Shown here: piece after piece, positions 53,768 to 63,230 of the stretch
Position numbering within the stretch: the first letter of the stretch is position 1
Layout: every line of letters starts with the position of its first letter
DNA from: JANYCO01 sp035535995
GTDB taxonomy: Bacteria; Bacteroidota; Bacteroidia; Cytophagales; Cytophagaceae
Assembly: GCA_035535995.1 (NCBI GenBank)
Contig: DATLOZ010000022.1
Coordinates: 372,001 to 436,000, forward strand
Length of the DNA stretch: 64,000 bases
Direction of reading: 5' to 3'
Notes under the pieces: generated by a model
What the model was told of the DNA's origin: nothing
Seen by the model: the letters and a program-made list of their open reading frames with translations, nothing else
Database searches by the model: none
Made by a program: the position numbers and the translations under genes

Positions 53768-54531
53768 TCATTACATTTTTAGGCACGGGCACTTCACAGG
53801 GAATCCCTGTTTTCGGCTGCGACTGTGATGTATGCACCTCTATTGACTTCCGCGACAAAAGGCTGCGTACTTCCGTTCATCTGAATGTGAATGGTAAAAG
53901 TTTTGTCTTCGATTCCGGCCCCGATTTTCGTCAGCAAATCCTACGCGAAAGAATTACTACCCTTGATGCATTAGTATTCACACACGAACACAAAGACCAT
54001 ACTGCCGGCCTCGATGATGTGCGCGGCTTCAACTATAAAGATGGCGGCAAAAGCATGCGTGTGTATGGCCGTAAGAGTGTGCTTGATACTTTGAAGCGCG
54101 AATTTTCTTACGCTTTCGCGGAATTCAAATATCCCGGTGTACCACAGATCGATCTTTTTGAAATTGAAAATACTCCCTTCGAGATCGATGGAATAAAGTT
54201 CGTACCTATTGAAGTAATGCATTACAAACTTCCGGTATTCGGCTATCGCGTGGGCGATTTCACTTATATCACCGATGCAAATTTTATTTCAGATACTGAA
54301 CTGGAAAAAATAAAAGGATCGAAAGTTTTGGTATTAAATGCACTCAGAGAATCCGAACATATTTCCCACTTCACTTTGCAACAAGCGCTGGATATCATAG
54401 CTAAAGTAAATCCGGAGAAAGCATTTTTAATTCACTTAAGCCACCAGATGGGCCTCCACAAAGACGTAGAGAAAAAGCTTCCTGGGAATGTGCGGATTGC
54501 TTATGATGGGCTGAAGGTGGAGCTTGTTTGA
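53764..54531 (+). CDS. PhnP-like metallo-beta-lactamase-fold hydrolase
   Basis: A 255-residue MBL-fold enzyme. ITFLGTGTSQGIPVFGCDCDVC at the N-terminus (by ends: ITFLGTGTSQGIP, GCDCDVC) with a structural Cys cluster, FVFDSGPDFRQQ, the metal motif THEHKDHTAGLDD and late LIHLSHQMGLH are as in phosphoribosyl cyclic phosphate phosphodiesterase relatives. Start is TTG at 53764, overlapping the upstream stop by 4 bases; no ATG lies near. The true substrate is unknown since no phn genes are present. Confidence 0.88.
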   Translation: MIITFLGTGTSQGIPVFGCDCDVCTSIDFRDKRLRTSVHLNVNGKSFVFDSGPDFRQQILRERITTLDALVFTHEHKDHTAGLDDVRGFNYKDGGKSMRVYGRKSVLDTLKREFSYAFAEFKYPGVPQIDLFEIENTPFEIDGIKFVPIEVMHYKLPVFGYRVGDFTYITDANFISDTELEKIKGSKVLVLNALRESEHISHFTLQQALDIIAKVNPEKAFLIHLSHQMGLHKDVEKKLPGNVRIAYDGLKVELV

Positions 54532-54598
54532 ACTGTAATTACCCAGCACTAACATTTAACGGTTTCTTTGCTGCAAGCATCCGCTTGTGCCCATTACC

Positions 54599-54755
54599 GT
54601 CATTGCGAGGAAACGTTGCGTAGCAATGTTGACGAAGCAATCTGTTGCTACGCAGCCTTATCAATTTGAAACCTGTTGTAATTATTAACGGTCTCAGTCA
54701 CGGCCAGCAGATTGCTTCGTCAGTTGGCCTTACGGCCTACTTCCTCGCAATGACG
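54599..54755. repeat. REP/BIME-like palindromic element, copy 2 (palindrome family 2)
   Basis: Outer arms CGTCATTGCGAGGAA (54599-54613) and TTCCTCGCAATGACG (54741-54755) are perfect inverses. Inner arms are GACGAAGCAATCTG (54631-54644) and CAGATTGCTTCGTC (54708-54721). Sub-hairpins are TTGC-gta-GCAA (54616-54626) and GGCC-ttac-GGCC (54726-54737). The latter is the reverse complement of the left sub-hairpin of copy 1. The element fills the spacer between the convergent hydrolase and macroglobulin genes. Confidence 0.88.
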
Positions 54756-54762
54756 ATAAACT

Positions 54763-57700
54763 TTACTTTACTTTCACTCTGATTCCTTCCGAATGACTTG
54801 AAAACTCCGGTGCGTACATACATTGCATGGTGGTAATACCGTTGGAGAAATCTCCCTTCTGCGAAACGCGGAGTGGATACTCAAATACATAAGTGCCTTT
54901 AGGAAGAAATCCAATAAAGAAATTCATCGCCAGGTCTCGTGGACTTTCGTAATAATACAAACCATCCTGGTAGCGGTAAGTCGACAAGGTAGTGACCGGC
55001 TCGAAAGCGGCAGCGCGCATATCTTTGAGGTGCACGTATTCCATATTTCGATCCACACGAATTTCAATCCTTACTTTGATCAGATCGCCTACCTTAAGCG
55101 GTGTGCCTTCTACGATTGGCGTGATCACCGGGCCGCGGTCAGTGTTTTGCTGCAAGAATAATTTTTTATTGATCTTCAACGGTGTCTCTGCAGAAGTGAT
55201 CTTGTCCAACTGCTCGAAGTACTGCCAGTACACAGCGCCCCAGGCTACTCCATCGTCTTTCTTCGATACAGTGATCTTACCCATTCCGGCGTTGATCTGG
55301 TTGTCGGTCCACACCGTTTTGAAATAGCCGGTACCCGCCTCTACCTTTACATCCGGGCGTTTGGAAGGATCTACAAGCTCATTGCCTACTTTAATTTCTA
55401 CTAATTGAGTAGAAGCAAGAAAATCGCTTCCTCTCCTAAGCAGCGCGTAACAAGCCTCCGACGTGGCCCTGGTGGTTTTCCAGTCTTGCGTTTGTTTTTG
55501 TTTGAGCAACCAAACTTTCAGATCGTCTACACTTTTCTGGTCTTTGGCTACCTCGTCAAACACTTCGATCATCAGCGCCTGCGTTTCGACTGGCGCCTGG
55601 TACCAGTAGTAGCCACGTTCGTACTTCCAATACATACCCATCTCTTCCGAATTCAACGAACGCTCTTTAAATGATTTGATCATCGCCTGTGGCACCGCCG
55701 TTTCGCCAAAACGGTTCAAGCTCAGGCAGAGCATGCCTTGCATGTAGATACCATTGTCGAGCCAGTATTTTTTGGCCTGGCCGAAGAAATAATCAAAAGC
55801 TTCTTTGTGCTGGCTCTCTACCGCTACATCTTTGAAGTAGCTACGTAGATAGAGATAATGGATGTTTAGATAATCAAGATGATTGTCTTCCAGCTTCAAA
55901 TATCCTTTTTTAGCATTTGCTTTCAGGCGCTGGTAATCGTCGTTCATTTCGCGGTCTATATAGCCTAGTGCGTTTCTCACCATGTTCCAGGAAGCATTGT
56001 CCTGGCGTACTGTTTTCACGCCTAATACGTCCAGGTGTCCCATACCAGCCACGATGTGTTGTGTCATGTAGCGGTCTTCCGGAAAACCGGGAAACCAGGT
56101 AAACCCACCGCTCGATTTCTGTGCCTTCAATACTTTGGTAAGCGCGCGATCCATTTCATCGGCCATGCGGTTCAGGTCAAACAGTAATGCTACGGAGCGC
56201 TTGCGCTGGCTTTCGTCTTTGGCTTGCAGTACCCATGGTGTCTCTTCGAGCAGCGCAGATTTCAGCTCCTGATTTTTTTCAAGGTTGGAAAGCAATGCAT
56301 CCGGCTGCACGTTTTTCCAGGTATCGAATACTTGTTTGATCCTCGGATTGGAATTCGCCACCGTAGAGGCAATACTATTTGCATAATAGCGACTGAATGT
56401 TTGCTCTACGCATTCGTAAGGATACTCCATTAAATAGGGCAAGGCCTGCACGGCGTACCAGGCGGGGTTCGATGTGAACTCCAGTGTGAAGCGATGGTTG
56501 CGTAGCGTAGTAGATTTATTGTTGAGCAATTTCTCCAGCTTAAATTCCTTAGTTTGATTTCCACGAATTGGCAGCGGAAGTGTTTCCGTTACCAGCATGC
56601 TATTGGTTACTACAGGCAATACCATTTCTTCTCCGTCGGAAAATGCTCCGGCTTTGGCTACTACTCTGTACAGCACAGCCTGCACGCTTCCTTCCGGGAC
56701 CTGGATGTTCCATTCTAAATTATTACTCTGTCCAGCCTTTACTGTAAAGGCTTTCGGCCCATCGCTATTTTTCATCAACGCATCTACCGGTTGCATTGTC
56801 AAGGCATCAAAGAATTCCAGTCTTGCTTGCCCGGACAATTCTTCGTTAGAAAGACTAGTGATCTTTACCGAGAAGATCATCTTATCGTTTTCACGGAAAA
56901 ATCTTGGTTGGTTAGGCACCACCATTAATTCTTTCTGTGTCACCAATTCTTTCGTGACTAATCCCGATTTTAAATCTTTGGTATGCGCAAAGCCCAGCAT
57001 TTTCCAGCGTGTCAGTGATTCGGGTACGGTGAAATTGATCACCAGTTCACCTTTTTCGTTTGTTTGAAGTGTCGGATAAAAGAAAGCCGTTTCGTTGAAA
57101 TTGCTTCTCACTTTTACTTCCGAAAAATCTCCACCTTGATCTGCATTCGCTTTTGGTTCTTCTTTTTTTCCACCCATCACAGCAGTCTTTCCGTCAGCTT
57201 CTAAGGAAATTTCGCTTTCTTCTGCAAGATCGGCTTTCTCTTTCATCATAGGTGCCGGCGCCCCCGGAGAAGCCAGTTTCTTTGACTTTGAGGAGCGCGT
57301 TATCATTACGTCTGAAACATTTCTGTCAGCGCTTTTGAATACATCGTCGCTATAGTAGGCGGTATAATAAGAATAACCAAACCACTCCAGGTGGTCGAAA
57401 TAAGGTTCTCTGTAATAATGGCCAGGATGTTCATTCCATTCTTTGGTATACTGGCGGAAAGTCATTTCATCAAAGCCATGTGTACTGCTCCATCCCATAG
57501 TAGCATACATATAGGAATTGAAATTGGCATACCATGCATGCGGACGGAATACATCAAGCGAAGCGTCGTACATGGTGGCTACCATTTCTGCTGCTACCTG
57601 GTCTGATCTTTTCGCAGCGATCTTTATCTTCCATTGCTCTTTCTCGCCCGGCTGAAGCTTGTCGCGGAAAGTTTCAAACTGGATATCGAGCTCTTTGTTG

Positions 57701-60700
57701 CTATAAGGCATATTGATCGTAAGCTCTTCCGAATAAAGCCGGTTGCGAAGCACGAACGTATAATGTACAGCAATATTCCCTCTGTACTCCTCTTTGATCG
57801 GGATCTCCAGCAGTTTTTGTTCGTTTTTCAAAACCATCCATTCTTTGAAAATGATCTTCTCGTCTTTTTCAATTTCGTAGAGCACTTTGACCGGCGAAGC
57901 AGTAGTACCTACCAGGAAGGTTGCTTTCTCTCCCGGTTCTACATCTTCTGTGTTCAGGCCTTGCAGGTATTCGATCGCAGGAATTGCCAGTTTTTTGTCT
58001 TTGGTAGAAAAGACAGTGAAATAACTTACTTCTTTTACTTCCTGTCCGTATTTATCTACGGAAGTAATTTCAAGTAAATATTTACCGGAAGGTTTAGAAT
58101 GAAGACTTTCAAGGCTCAGTGTTTTTTTCTTTTCTGTATCAAACACTGCATTCAGCACTTCTTTGTCTTTTGCCCATTTCAGAAAATTATTTTCTTCTTC
58201 GTATTCATCCTCCGGAAAATATTTCTGATACTCTTCGCGGGTCATCAACTGGCGGTCCGGGCGGCCCCAGCGGCGGGTGCGGTAGGCTTTCTCCGGTTGT
58301 TTCAGAGAATATATTTTAATGGTTCCTTTCGCAGGCTCAAATTGTCCGGCAAGATTAGTGGTATTGATGTCATATTCTTTTTTCCATGCTTTCTCATCTT
58401 CTTTATCCATCTCATCGGTAGACACGCTTACCTGGAGAGCCTTGTAACCTACGGAAATAGCGGTATTGGCGCTATGGGTCTCTCCGTTCATATCGGTTAC
58501 ATCAGCATATACCGTGTACACAAAAGTAGGATCGGCAGCGGCGTCTACTGTAGGGTCGGGAATGGCTTTGAAATTGATCTTGAATTTTCCTGAGCCGTCT
58601 GTCTCGGCAATTCCGTTGGTGATCTCAATTTCTGGCGATGTTGGATAATACCCCCATTTGCACCACCACCAGTAAGGATAACGTGCCTTACGTACTACGC
58701 GGTAACTTACTTTCGCTCCATCTATCCCAGCGCCTGAATAGGCTTGTGCTGTGCCTTCTGCTTCGATCATTTCATTCAATCGAAAACTTCCTTTTACAGG
58801 CGCAAAGCTTACTTCAAACTTCGGCCGTTTGTATTCTTCTACCGAAAAATATACATCTCCTTCTCCATAGCCCGACTGGAGGTGCATCTGCCCCATCAAG
58901 CCTTTGGTAGGCGCTGTAAAGCTGCCGTTGAAGGTACCGTACTCATTGGACACGAGCGACAGTTCGGCTACTTTCTGATTGTTCACGTCGTACAGCGCTA
59001 CTACTGTAGAATATTTAGGAACGATCGAAGAGGTTTTTCCATCTGTGCGGATCACCAATCCTTTGAAATAGATTGTCTGTCCAGGCCTATAGATCGAGCG
59101 ATCCATGAAGAAAAGCACTTTCGTATCTATCTCCGGTTTTTCTTCTCTGGATTGATAGAATGCTCCACCATAAGAATAACCGTCTACAGGGTCTGTATTA
59201 AATTGATCTGCGCCTTTGGAAAACTTCAGTGAGAAATTGCGCTCATAATTATTACTTTTGTCTACCTGGTGCGGGATCTTTACATATCCTTCGCCGTTTG
59301 ACACAAAAGAGCCTCCGGTAATTCTTTCGTAGGCGCTTTTCTTATAATTGTATTCGGTAAAATATACGCTTACGTTCACACCCGCCAAAGGATCGCCGGT
59401 ATTGCGATCCAGCGTGTACACATCCGTGGTGCCATCCGGTGCATTGCGGTGGATGTAGCTAATATTGGTGACGGTAGTGAAAGCATACACCATTCCATTT
59501 TTAATGGTTTTAAAATCCGGGTCATAGCTATACACAACCATATAGGTACTCACCGGCAAGCCATCCAGCTTGAGCTCTACACTATGCTGTTGCATATCGC
59601 CATCGTCGGGCAAACTGTTGGAGCCAGATCTTTCTGCTTTTTTAGCAATAAAATATTGGAGAAATTTTTCTTCGCGGTCTACTTCATAGTTTCGATCCCA
59701 TTTCTTGCGTTGCGTGTTCACTTCTTCCTCAGTGGTAGGAATGAGTCTCCAGTATATTTTTTGAAGATTAGTATAACGAAGCAATGCCTTGAAAGGCTGA
59801 AGAGGGATCGTAGTAGTTTCTACTTCTGCCGACATTGTTTTATCCAAAAGGTTGTCTTGCAAAACTGCGCACTTCATAGCACCATTGGATTCGGGGAAGC
59901 GCAGTTTCGCTTGTTCACAATAATCGTACGCTTTTTTCAGATCCCATTTATGCGCATCAGACTGCAATGGATTGTAGAGCGCGCCATATTCCTGGTAGAG
60001 CTGCGCGATCTTCAACGTTACCAAAGTAGACACCGGATATTTGACTGTTTTTGTTTCCAGTTCTTTCAAAACATTTTCGTACAACTGGTTTTTGTTGGAA
60101 ACAGTAAGATATTGTTTCACAAAATCCAATCTCTTTAGATCTACATATACCAGCGCATCCGGCTTAGAGTCGCGCTGGTGAAATTTCGTCAGGTCTTGCA
60201 GATGCACGAGCGCATGAAATTTCATTGAGAGTGTATCTTTTGTACTGAGCGTTAGTTTTACAAAATTTTCTGCATTGCTCAGGTATTCTTCTTTGTCAAG
60301 CGAAAAGAAATAAGCAGGCCGCGTGATGGCGGCTTCTTCGTTCATATAAAAATCAATGGCACGATTGGCCAGGAAGTCGTATACCGTAGGACGAAGCTCC
60401 CGTCCTTCCTCATTTCCTTTGTAGATCACTTCATCGTACACGTGCATGTCTTCCGCTTGCAGTTTTTCTTTTTCAGAAAGCGAAGCTTCGTAGTGGGCGA
60501 TTGTTTCTTGTACAATCTTTTCCAGGCTCCAGGTTTCGATATCATCTTCCTGGAGATTGACGGTTGCCGTGCGGTTGTTGTATTTCCAGCGATTGTTCTG
60601 GTAGTATTGCCAGTACATTTCCGCCAGCATCGAATGCAGCAGTTGCTTTACAGGAAACTGCGAAAGTTTGATCTCCGCTTCTACTCTATTAAGATTTTTT

Positions 60701-60996
60701 ACAAAAGCATTTTCTTCTTTGTAATCGGTCAGCTTCATCTGGTAGATCACGGCTTTCACCAGCTGGCCGGTGTTATTTTCCAGTTTTGCTTGTTGGTAAA
60801 TAGTATTCACCTCTTTAAGTTCCGATTCTGGCAATCCCTTATTTTGAAAATCGTCTACTTTCTTCCAGGCGTCTTGGTACTCAAATTTTTTCATGTTTGT
60901 GTCGGGGTTAGTTTGTGCCAAAAGGTTTATACTTACAAAACTTGCCAGACCTATACAAAGGCCTTTAAAAAGTGATTTGAGTTTGATTCTTTGCAT
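54763..60996 (-). CDS. Bacterial alpha-2-macroglobulin family protein
   Basis: A 2077-residue periplasmic protein. The signal peptide ends LASFVSINLLAQ without a lipobox. An unusual N-terminal helical extension (about 30-420) precedes MG-type beta domains (FMDRSIYRPGQTIYFKGLVIR, given by its ends SIYRPGQTIYF and KGLVIR). A bait-like, low-complexity segment (about 1215-1280) follows, then FPESLTRWKMLGFAHT-type strands. The thioester motif CVEQ is intact in YPYECVEQTFSRYY (about 1528), followed by the alpha/alpha toroid and a C-terminal receptor-like domain. Such proteins trap proteases to guard the envelope. The usual partner pbpC is not adjacent. Confidence 0.92.
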   Translation of the reverse strand: MQRIKLKSLFKGLCIGLASFVSINLLAQTNPDTNMKKFEYQDAWKKVDDFQNKGLPESELKEVNTIYQQAKLENNTGQLVKAVIYQMKLTDYKEENAFVKNLNRVEAEIKLSQFPVKQLLHSMLAEMYWQYYQNNRWKYNNRTATVNLQEDDIETWSLEKIVQETIAHYEASLSEKEKLQAEDMHVYDEVIYKGNEEGRELRPTVYDFLANRAIDFYMNEEAAITRPAYFFSLDKEEYLSNAENFVKLTLSTKDTLSMKFHALVHLQDLTKFHQRDSKPDALVYVDLKRLDFVKQYLTVSNKNQLYENVLKELETKTVKYPVSTLVTLKIAQLYQEYGALYNPLQSDAHKWDLKKAYDYCEQAKLRFPESNGAMKCAVLQDNLLDKTMSAEVETTTIPLQPFKALLRYTNLQKIYWRLIPTTEEEVNTQRKKWDRNYEVDREEKFLQYFIAKKAERSGSNSLPDDGDMQQHSVELKLDGLPVSTYMVVYSYDPDFKTIKNGMVYAFTTVTNISYIHRNAPDGTTDVYTLDRNTGDPLAGVNVSVYFTEYNYKKSAYERITGGSFVSNGEGYVKIPHQVDKSNNYERNFSLKFSKGADQFNTDPVDGYSYGGAFYQSREEKPEIDTKVLFFMDRSIYRPGQTIYFKGLVIRTDGKTSSIVPKYSTVVALYDVNNQKVAELSLVSNEYGTFNGSFTAPTKGLMGQMHLQSGYGEGDVYFSVEEYKRPKFEVSFAPVKGSFRLNEMIEAEGTAQAYSGAGIDGAKVSYRVVRKARYPYWWWCKWGYYPTSPEIEITNGIAETDGSGKFKINFKAIPDPTVDAAADPTFVYTVYADVTDMNGETHSANTAISVGYKALQVSVSTDEMDKEDEKAWKKEYDINTTNLAGQFEPAKGTIKIYSLKQPEKAYRTRRWGRPDRQLMTREEYQKYFPEDEYEEENNFLKWAKDKEVLNAVFDTEKKKTLSLESLHSKPSGKYLLEITSVDKYGQEVKEVSYFTVFSTKDKKLAIPAIEYLQGLNTEDVEPGEKATFLVGTTASPVKVLYEIEKDEKIIFKEWMVLKNEQKLLEIPIKEEYRGNIAVHYTFVLRNRLYSEELTINMPYSNKELDIQFETFRDKLQPGEKEQWKIKIAAKRSDQVAAEMVATMYDASLDVFRPHAWYANFNSYMYATMGWSSTHGFDEMTFRQYTKEWNEHPGHYYREPYFDHLEWFGYSYYTAYYSDDVFKSADRNVSDVMITRSSKSKKLASPGAPAPMMKEKADLAEESEISLEADGKTAVMGGKKEEPKANADQGGDFSEVKVRSNFNETAFFYPTLQTNEKGELVINFTVPESLTRWKMLGFAHTKDLKSGLVTKELVTQKELMVVPNQPRFFRENDKMIFSVKITSLSNEELSGQARLEFFDALTMQPVDALMKNSDGPKAFTVKAGQSNNLEWNIQVPEGSVQAVLYRVVAKAGAFSDGEEMVLPVVTNSMLVTETLPLPIRGNQTKEFKLEKLLNNKSTTLRNHRFTLEFTSNPAWYAVQALPYLMEYPYECVEQTFSRYYANSIASTVANSNPRIKQVFDTWKNVQPDALLSNLEKNQELKSALLEETPWVLQAKDESQRKRSVALLFDLNRMADEMDRALTKVLKAQKSSGGFTWFPGFPEDRYMTQHIVAGMGHLDVLGVKTVRQDNASWNMVRNALGYIDREMNDDYQRLKANAKKGYLKLEDNHLDYLNIHYLYLRSYFKDVAVESQHKEAFDYFFGQAKKYWLDNGIYMQGMLCLSLNRFGETAVPQAMIKSFKERSLNSEEMGMYWKYERGYYWYQAPVETQALMIEVFDEVAKDQKSVDDLKVWLLKQKQTQDWKTTRATSEACYALLRRGSDFLASTQLVEIKVGNELVDPSKRPDVKVEAGTGYFKTVWTDNQINAGMGKITVSKKDDGVAWGAVYWQYFEQLDKITSAETPLKINKKLFLQQNTDRGPVITPIVEGTPLKVGDLIKVRIEIRVDRNMEYVHLKDMRAAAFEPVTTLSTYRYQDGLYYYESPRDLAMNFFIGFLPKGTYVFEYPLRVSQKGDFSNGITTMQCMYAPEFSSHSEGIRVKVK

Positions 60997-61254
60997 AATT
61001 CGTTGTTGGTCAAAGCAGATCTTGAATATATAAAACTTTCTTTAGAGTAAGATGCGGGGTGGTGGGATTTTCCATAAAGAGAAAATTAAATTTGTCTGAA
61101 CCTTGATTTACAGGATTAGAAAATTTACTTGATTGTTATTTCCAGGATTTATTTTTGTTGTCCTTCAGAAGGAACCTCGTGCAGAACTGGCACTTCCGTT
61201 TAATATGGAATAAAACAATTAATTTCGTATTTTGAGTTTGTATTCATTACAGAT

Positions 61255-61974
61255 ATGAACAACATCTCTATTCAAAAGGAGCAATTAGCACAAGACGGCT
61301 TTACTGTTATCGAAAATGTTTTCAGCGAAAAGGAAGTAGAACAAATTTTAGAATGCATTAACAACATAGATACTTCGCGCCCTACCTTTCGCAAGACCAA
61401 TGATCTTTTTGCAATACGGCAATTTCTGAAAGAAATACCCAGTATCAAAGCACTTGTGTTTAACGATTCGTTCAAACAACTGCTACGCATTATAGTCGAT
61501 GAAAATTACTTTCTGATAAAATCTATCTACTTCGATAAACCTGAACAATCCAATTGGTTTGTACCCTATCACCAAGACCTCACTATTTCGGTAGATCAAA
61601 AAAAACCGATCGAAGGGTATGGACCGTGGACTGCCAAGCACGATCAATTTGCGGTACAACCTCCTTTAGATATACTTCAAAATATTTATACCTTCCGCAT
61701 TCACCTCGACGATACAGACGAACAGAATGGCGCTTTAAAAGTAATTCCAGGCTCACAGGCAAAAGGGATTTACCGCCCGGAACAAATTGATTGGGAAAAT
61801 GAAAAAGAAGTTTTTTGTCGCTTAGGAAAAGGAAGTGTAATGCTGATGCGTCCTCTGTTATTGCATGCATCCAACAAAACTACCAATCAACACAAACGGA
61901 GAGTGATCCATTTGGAGTTCGCTTCGATGGAACTTCCTCCAGGAATTCAATGGGCAGAACGGTTGGCGGTTTAA
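61255..61974 (+). CDS. Phytanoyl-CoA dioxygenase (PhyH) family oxygenase
   Basis: A 239-residue Fe(II)/2-oxoglutarate oxygenase. The iron triad is seen as PYHQDLTISV (His-x-Asp) and PLLLHASNKTT (distal His), with KRRVIHLEFAS holding the Arg expected for 2-oxoglutarate. FRIHLDDTDEQNGALKVIPGSQ (by ends: FRIHLDDTDE, NGALKVIPGSQ) is typical of the family. The substrate is unknown. Divergent from the macroglobulin gene over a 258-base AT-rich spacer; the next gene begins 41 bases downstream. Confidence 0.9.
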   Translation: MNNISIQKEQLAQDGFTVIENVFSEKEVEQILECINNIDTSRPTFRKTNDLFAIRQFLKEIPSIKALVFNDSFKQLLRIIVDENYFLIKSIYFDKPEQSNWFVPYHQDLTISVDQKKPIEGYGPWTAKHDQFAVQPPLDILQNIYTFRIHLDDTDEQNGALKVIPGSQAKGIYRPEQIDWENEKEVFCRLGKGSVMLMRPLLLHASNKTTNQHKRRVIHLEFASMELPPGIQWAERLAV

Positions 61975-62015
61975 CTCAATTTAAAATTCTTTGGTATTCA
62001 AGATCGATTTATTAT

Positions 62016-62417
62016 ATGAACGACCTACTAAAAAAACTAAACTTCAAAGATCAAAAAGAAATTTTGATCTTAAATGCTCCGGAGGATTTTGCTCCATACT
62101 TGAAAGAAATAAAAATGGAAACCGGTGTAGCCACCGAATTCAAAGCAGGCAAAGAATATTCCTTTGTGATCGCTTTTGTGAAAACGCAAAAAGAAGTAAA
62201 TACGCTAGCTCCCAAGATGAACAAGGCTTTGGGGGGCGATGGGCTTTTGTGGATGGCTTATCCGAAAGGTACTTCTAAAAAATACAAATCCGAGATCAGT
62301 CGTGATCAAGGTTGGGACCCTCTCCGCGCGCTGGGTTTCGATACAGTGAGATTAATTGCTATTAATGACGATTGGTCTTGTATGCGGTTTCGGCGGGAGG
62401 AGTTTATTAAAAGATAA
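62016..62417 (+). CDS. Small hypothetical protein, DUF3052-like
   Basis: A 133-residue soluble protein. The open frame reaches back to 61815 inside the PhyH gene, but the ATG at 62016 (MNDLLKKLNF) gives a sensible protein. Features are ILILNAPEDFAPYL, LWMAYPKGTSKKYKSEI, RDQGWDPLRALGFDTVRLIA and DWSCMRFRREEFIK. The PKGTS and W-P-L blocks recall DUF3052-type proteins, but I am not certain. No catalytic motif is evident. It ends at a long palindrome. Confidence 0.75.
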   Translation: MNDLLKKLNFKDQKEILILNAPEDFAPYLKEIKMETGVATEFKAGKEYSFVIAFVKTQKEVNTLAPKMNKALGGDGLLWMAYPKGTSKKYKSEISRDQGWDPLRALGFDTVRLIAINDDWSCMRFRREEFIKR

Positions 62418-62433
62418 ATTAGATAAGTTAGAT

Positions 62434-62506
62434 AAGTTATGAATGTTGAGTTATGAATTATGAGTTGATAATGCATTCATAATTCATAACTCAACATTCA
62501 TAACTT
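62434..62506. repeat. Perfect 30-base inverted repeat between convergent genes (palindrome family 1)
   Basis: The arm at 62434-62463 (starting AAGTTATGAATGTTGAG) is the exact reverse complement of 62477-62506, with a 13-base spacer. It belongs to the family found around 30258 and 33588 but has no separate terminator inside. The right arm reaches the first base of the stop codon of the SDR gene, so it may itself end transcription on both strands. Confidence 0.85.
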
Positions 62507-63195
62507 CAATAGGCAATCACTTTCTTATCCCTATAAAATTTTCCAGTCAGTCCTTCCTCTGTAGTCGCCAGCCAGACCGGTGTTTCGGCTCCTTTTTCTA
62601 CGGGGCGCGAGGCACCTTGTCCGCCCATATCTGTTTTTACCCAGCCAGGACAAACCGCGAATACTTTGATGCCTGTGCTTTTAAGTTCGTTTGCTAATAA
62701 GATTGTTTGCGCATTCAAGCCCGCTTTCGATAAGCGATAGGCTGCGTAGCCGCCATGCAGATCGTCGAGAGCGCCCATGCCGCTGGAGATGTTAATGATC
62801 TTGGCGGAGCTTCCCTTTTTTAGAAGTGGAATAAAATAATGATTCATCCGCATCGGGCCGTAGAAATTTGTTTCCATTGTGTTCTTTACTTCTTCTGTTT
62901 CCACTTCTACCAATCCTTTGTGGCTGATGATTCCTGCATTGTTCACAAGGACATCGAGTTTCCCATATTTTTCCTGCACCCAATCTTTTGCCTGGCGTAC
63001 GCTGTCTTCATTGCTCACATCGAGAGAGAGGTAGATTGCGTCTCCGCCTTCTTTTTTTATTTGTGCCGCAGCGGCCTCTCCTCTTTGCGCATCGCGCGCG
63101 CCGAGCAGTACGGTGAATCCTTTTTTGCTTAGCTCAAGACTGATCTCGTAGCCGATCCCTTTATTTGCTCCTGTGATGAGCGCTAGTTTGGTCAT
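62506..63195 (-). CDS. Short-chain dehydrogenase/reductase (carbonyl reductase-like)
   Basis: A 229-residue NAD(P)-dependent oxidoreductase. TGANKGIGYEISLELSKKG is the cofactor motif, with Arg in LLGARDAQRG favouring NADPH. DVLVNNAGI, the catalytic Ser in IINISSGMGALDD and Tyr/Lys in YAAYRLSKAGLNA complete the active site. VCPGWVKTDMGG is typical of plant and animal carbonyl reductase-like members. Substrate is unknown. It overlaps the palindrome at its 3' end. Confidence 0.92.
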   Translation of the reverse strand: MTKLALITGANKGIGYEISLELSKKGFTVLLGARDAQRGEAAAAQIKKEGGDAIYLSLDVSNEDSVRQAKDWVQEKYGKLDVLVNNAGIISHKGLVEVETEEVKNTMETNFYGPMRMNHYFIPLLKKGSSAKIINISSGMGALDDLHGGYAAYRLSKAGLNAQTILLANELKSTGIKVFAVCPGWVKTDMGGQGASRPVEKGAETPVWLATTEEGLTGKFYRDKKVIAY

Positions 63196-63230
63196 AGTGT
63201 TTCAAATTATTGTATTTACTATTGGATGAA

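Noticed and set aside
58099..60975. Several long plus-strand frames inside the macroglobulin gene
   Set aside because: All are antisense to a clear 2077-residue protein and show no recognisable domain.
61815..62015. Upstream extension of the small DUF3052-like protein into the PhyH gene
   Set aside because: It would overlap 160 bases of a conserved oxygenase in another frame; the ATG at 62016 begins a plausible protein.
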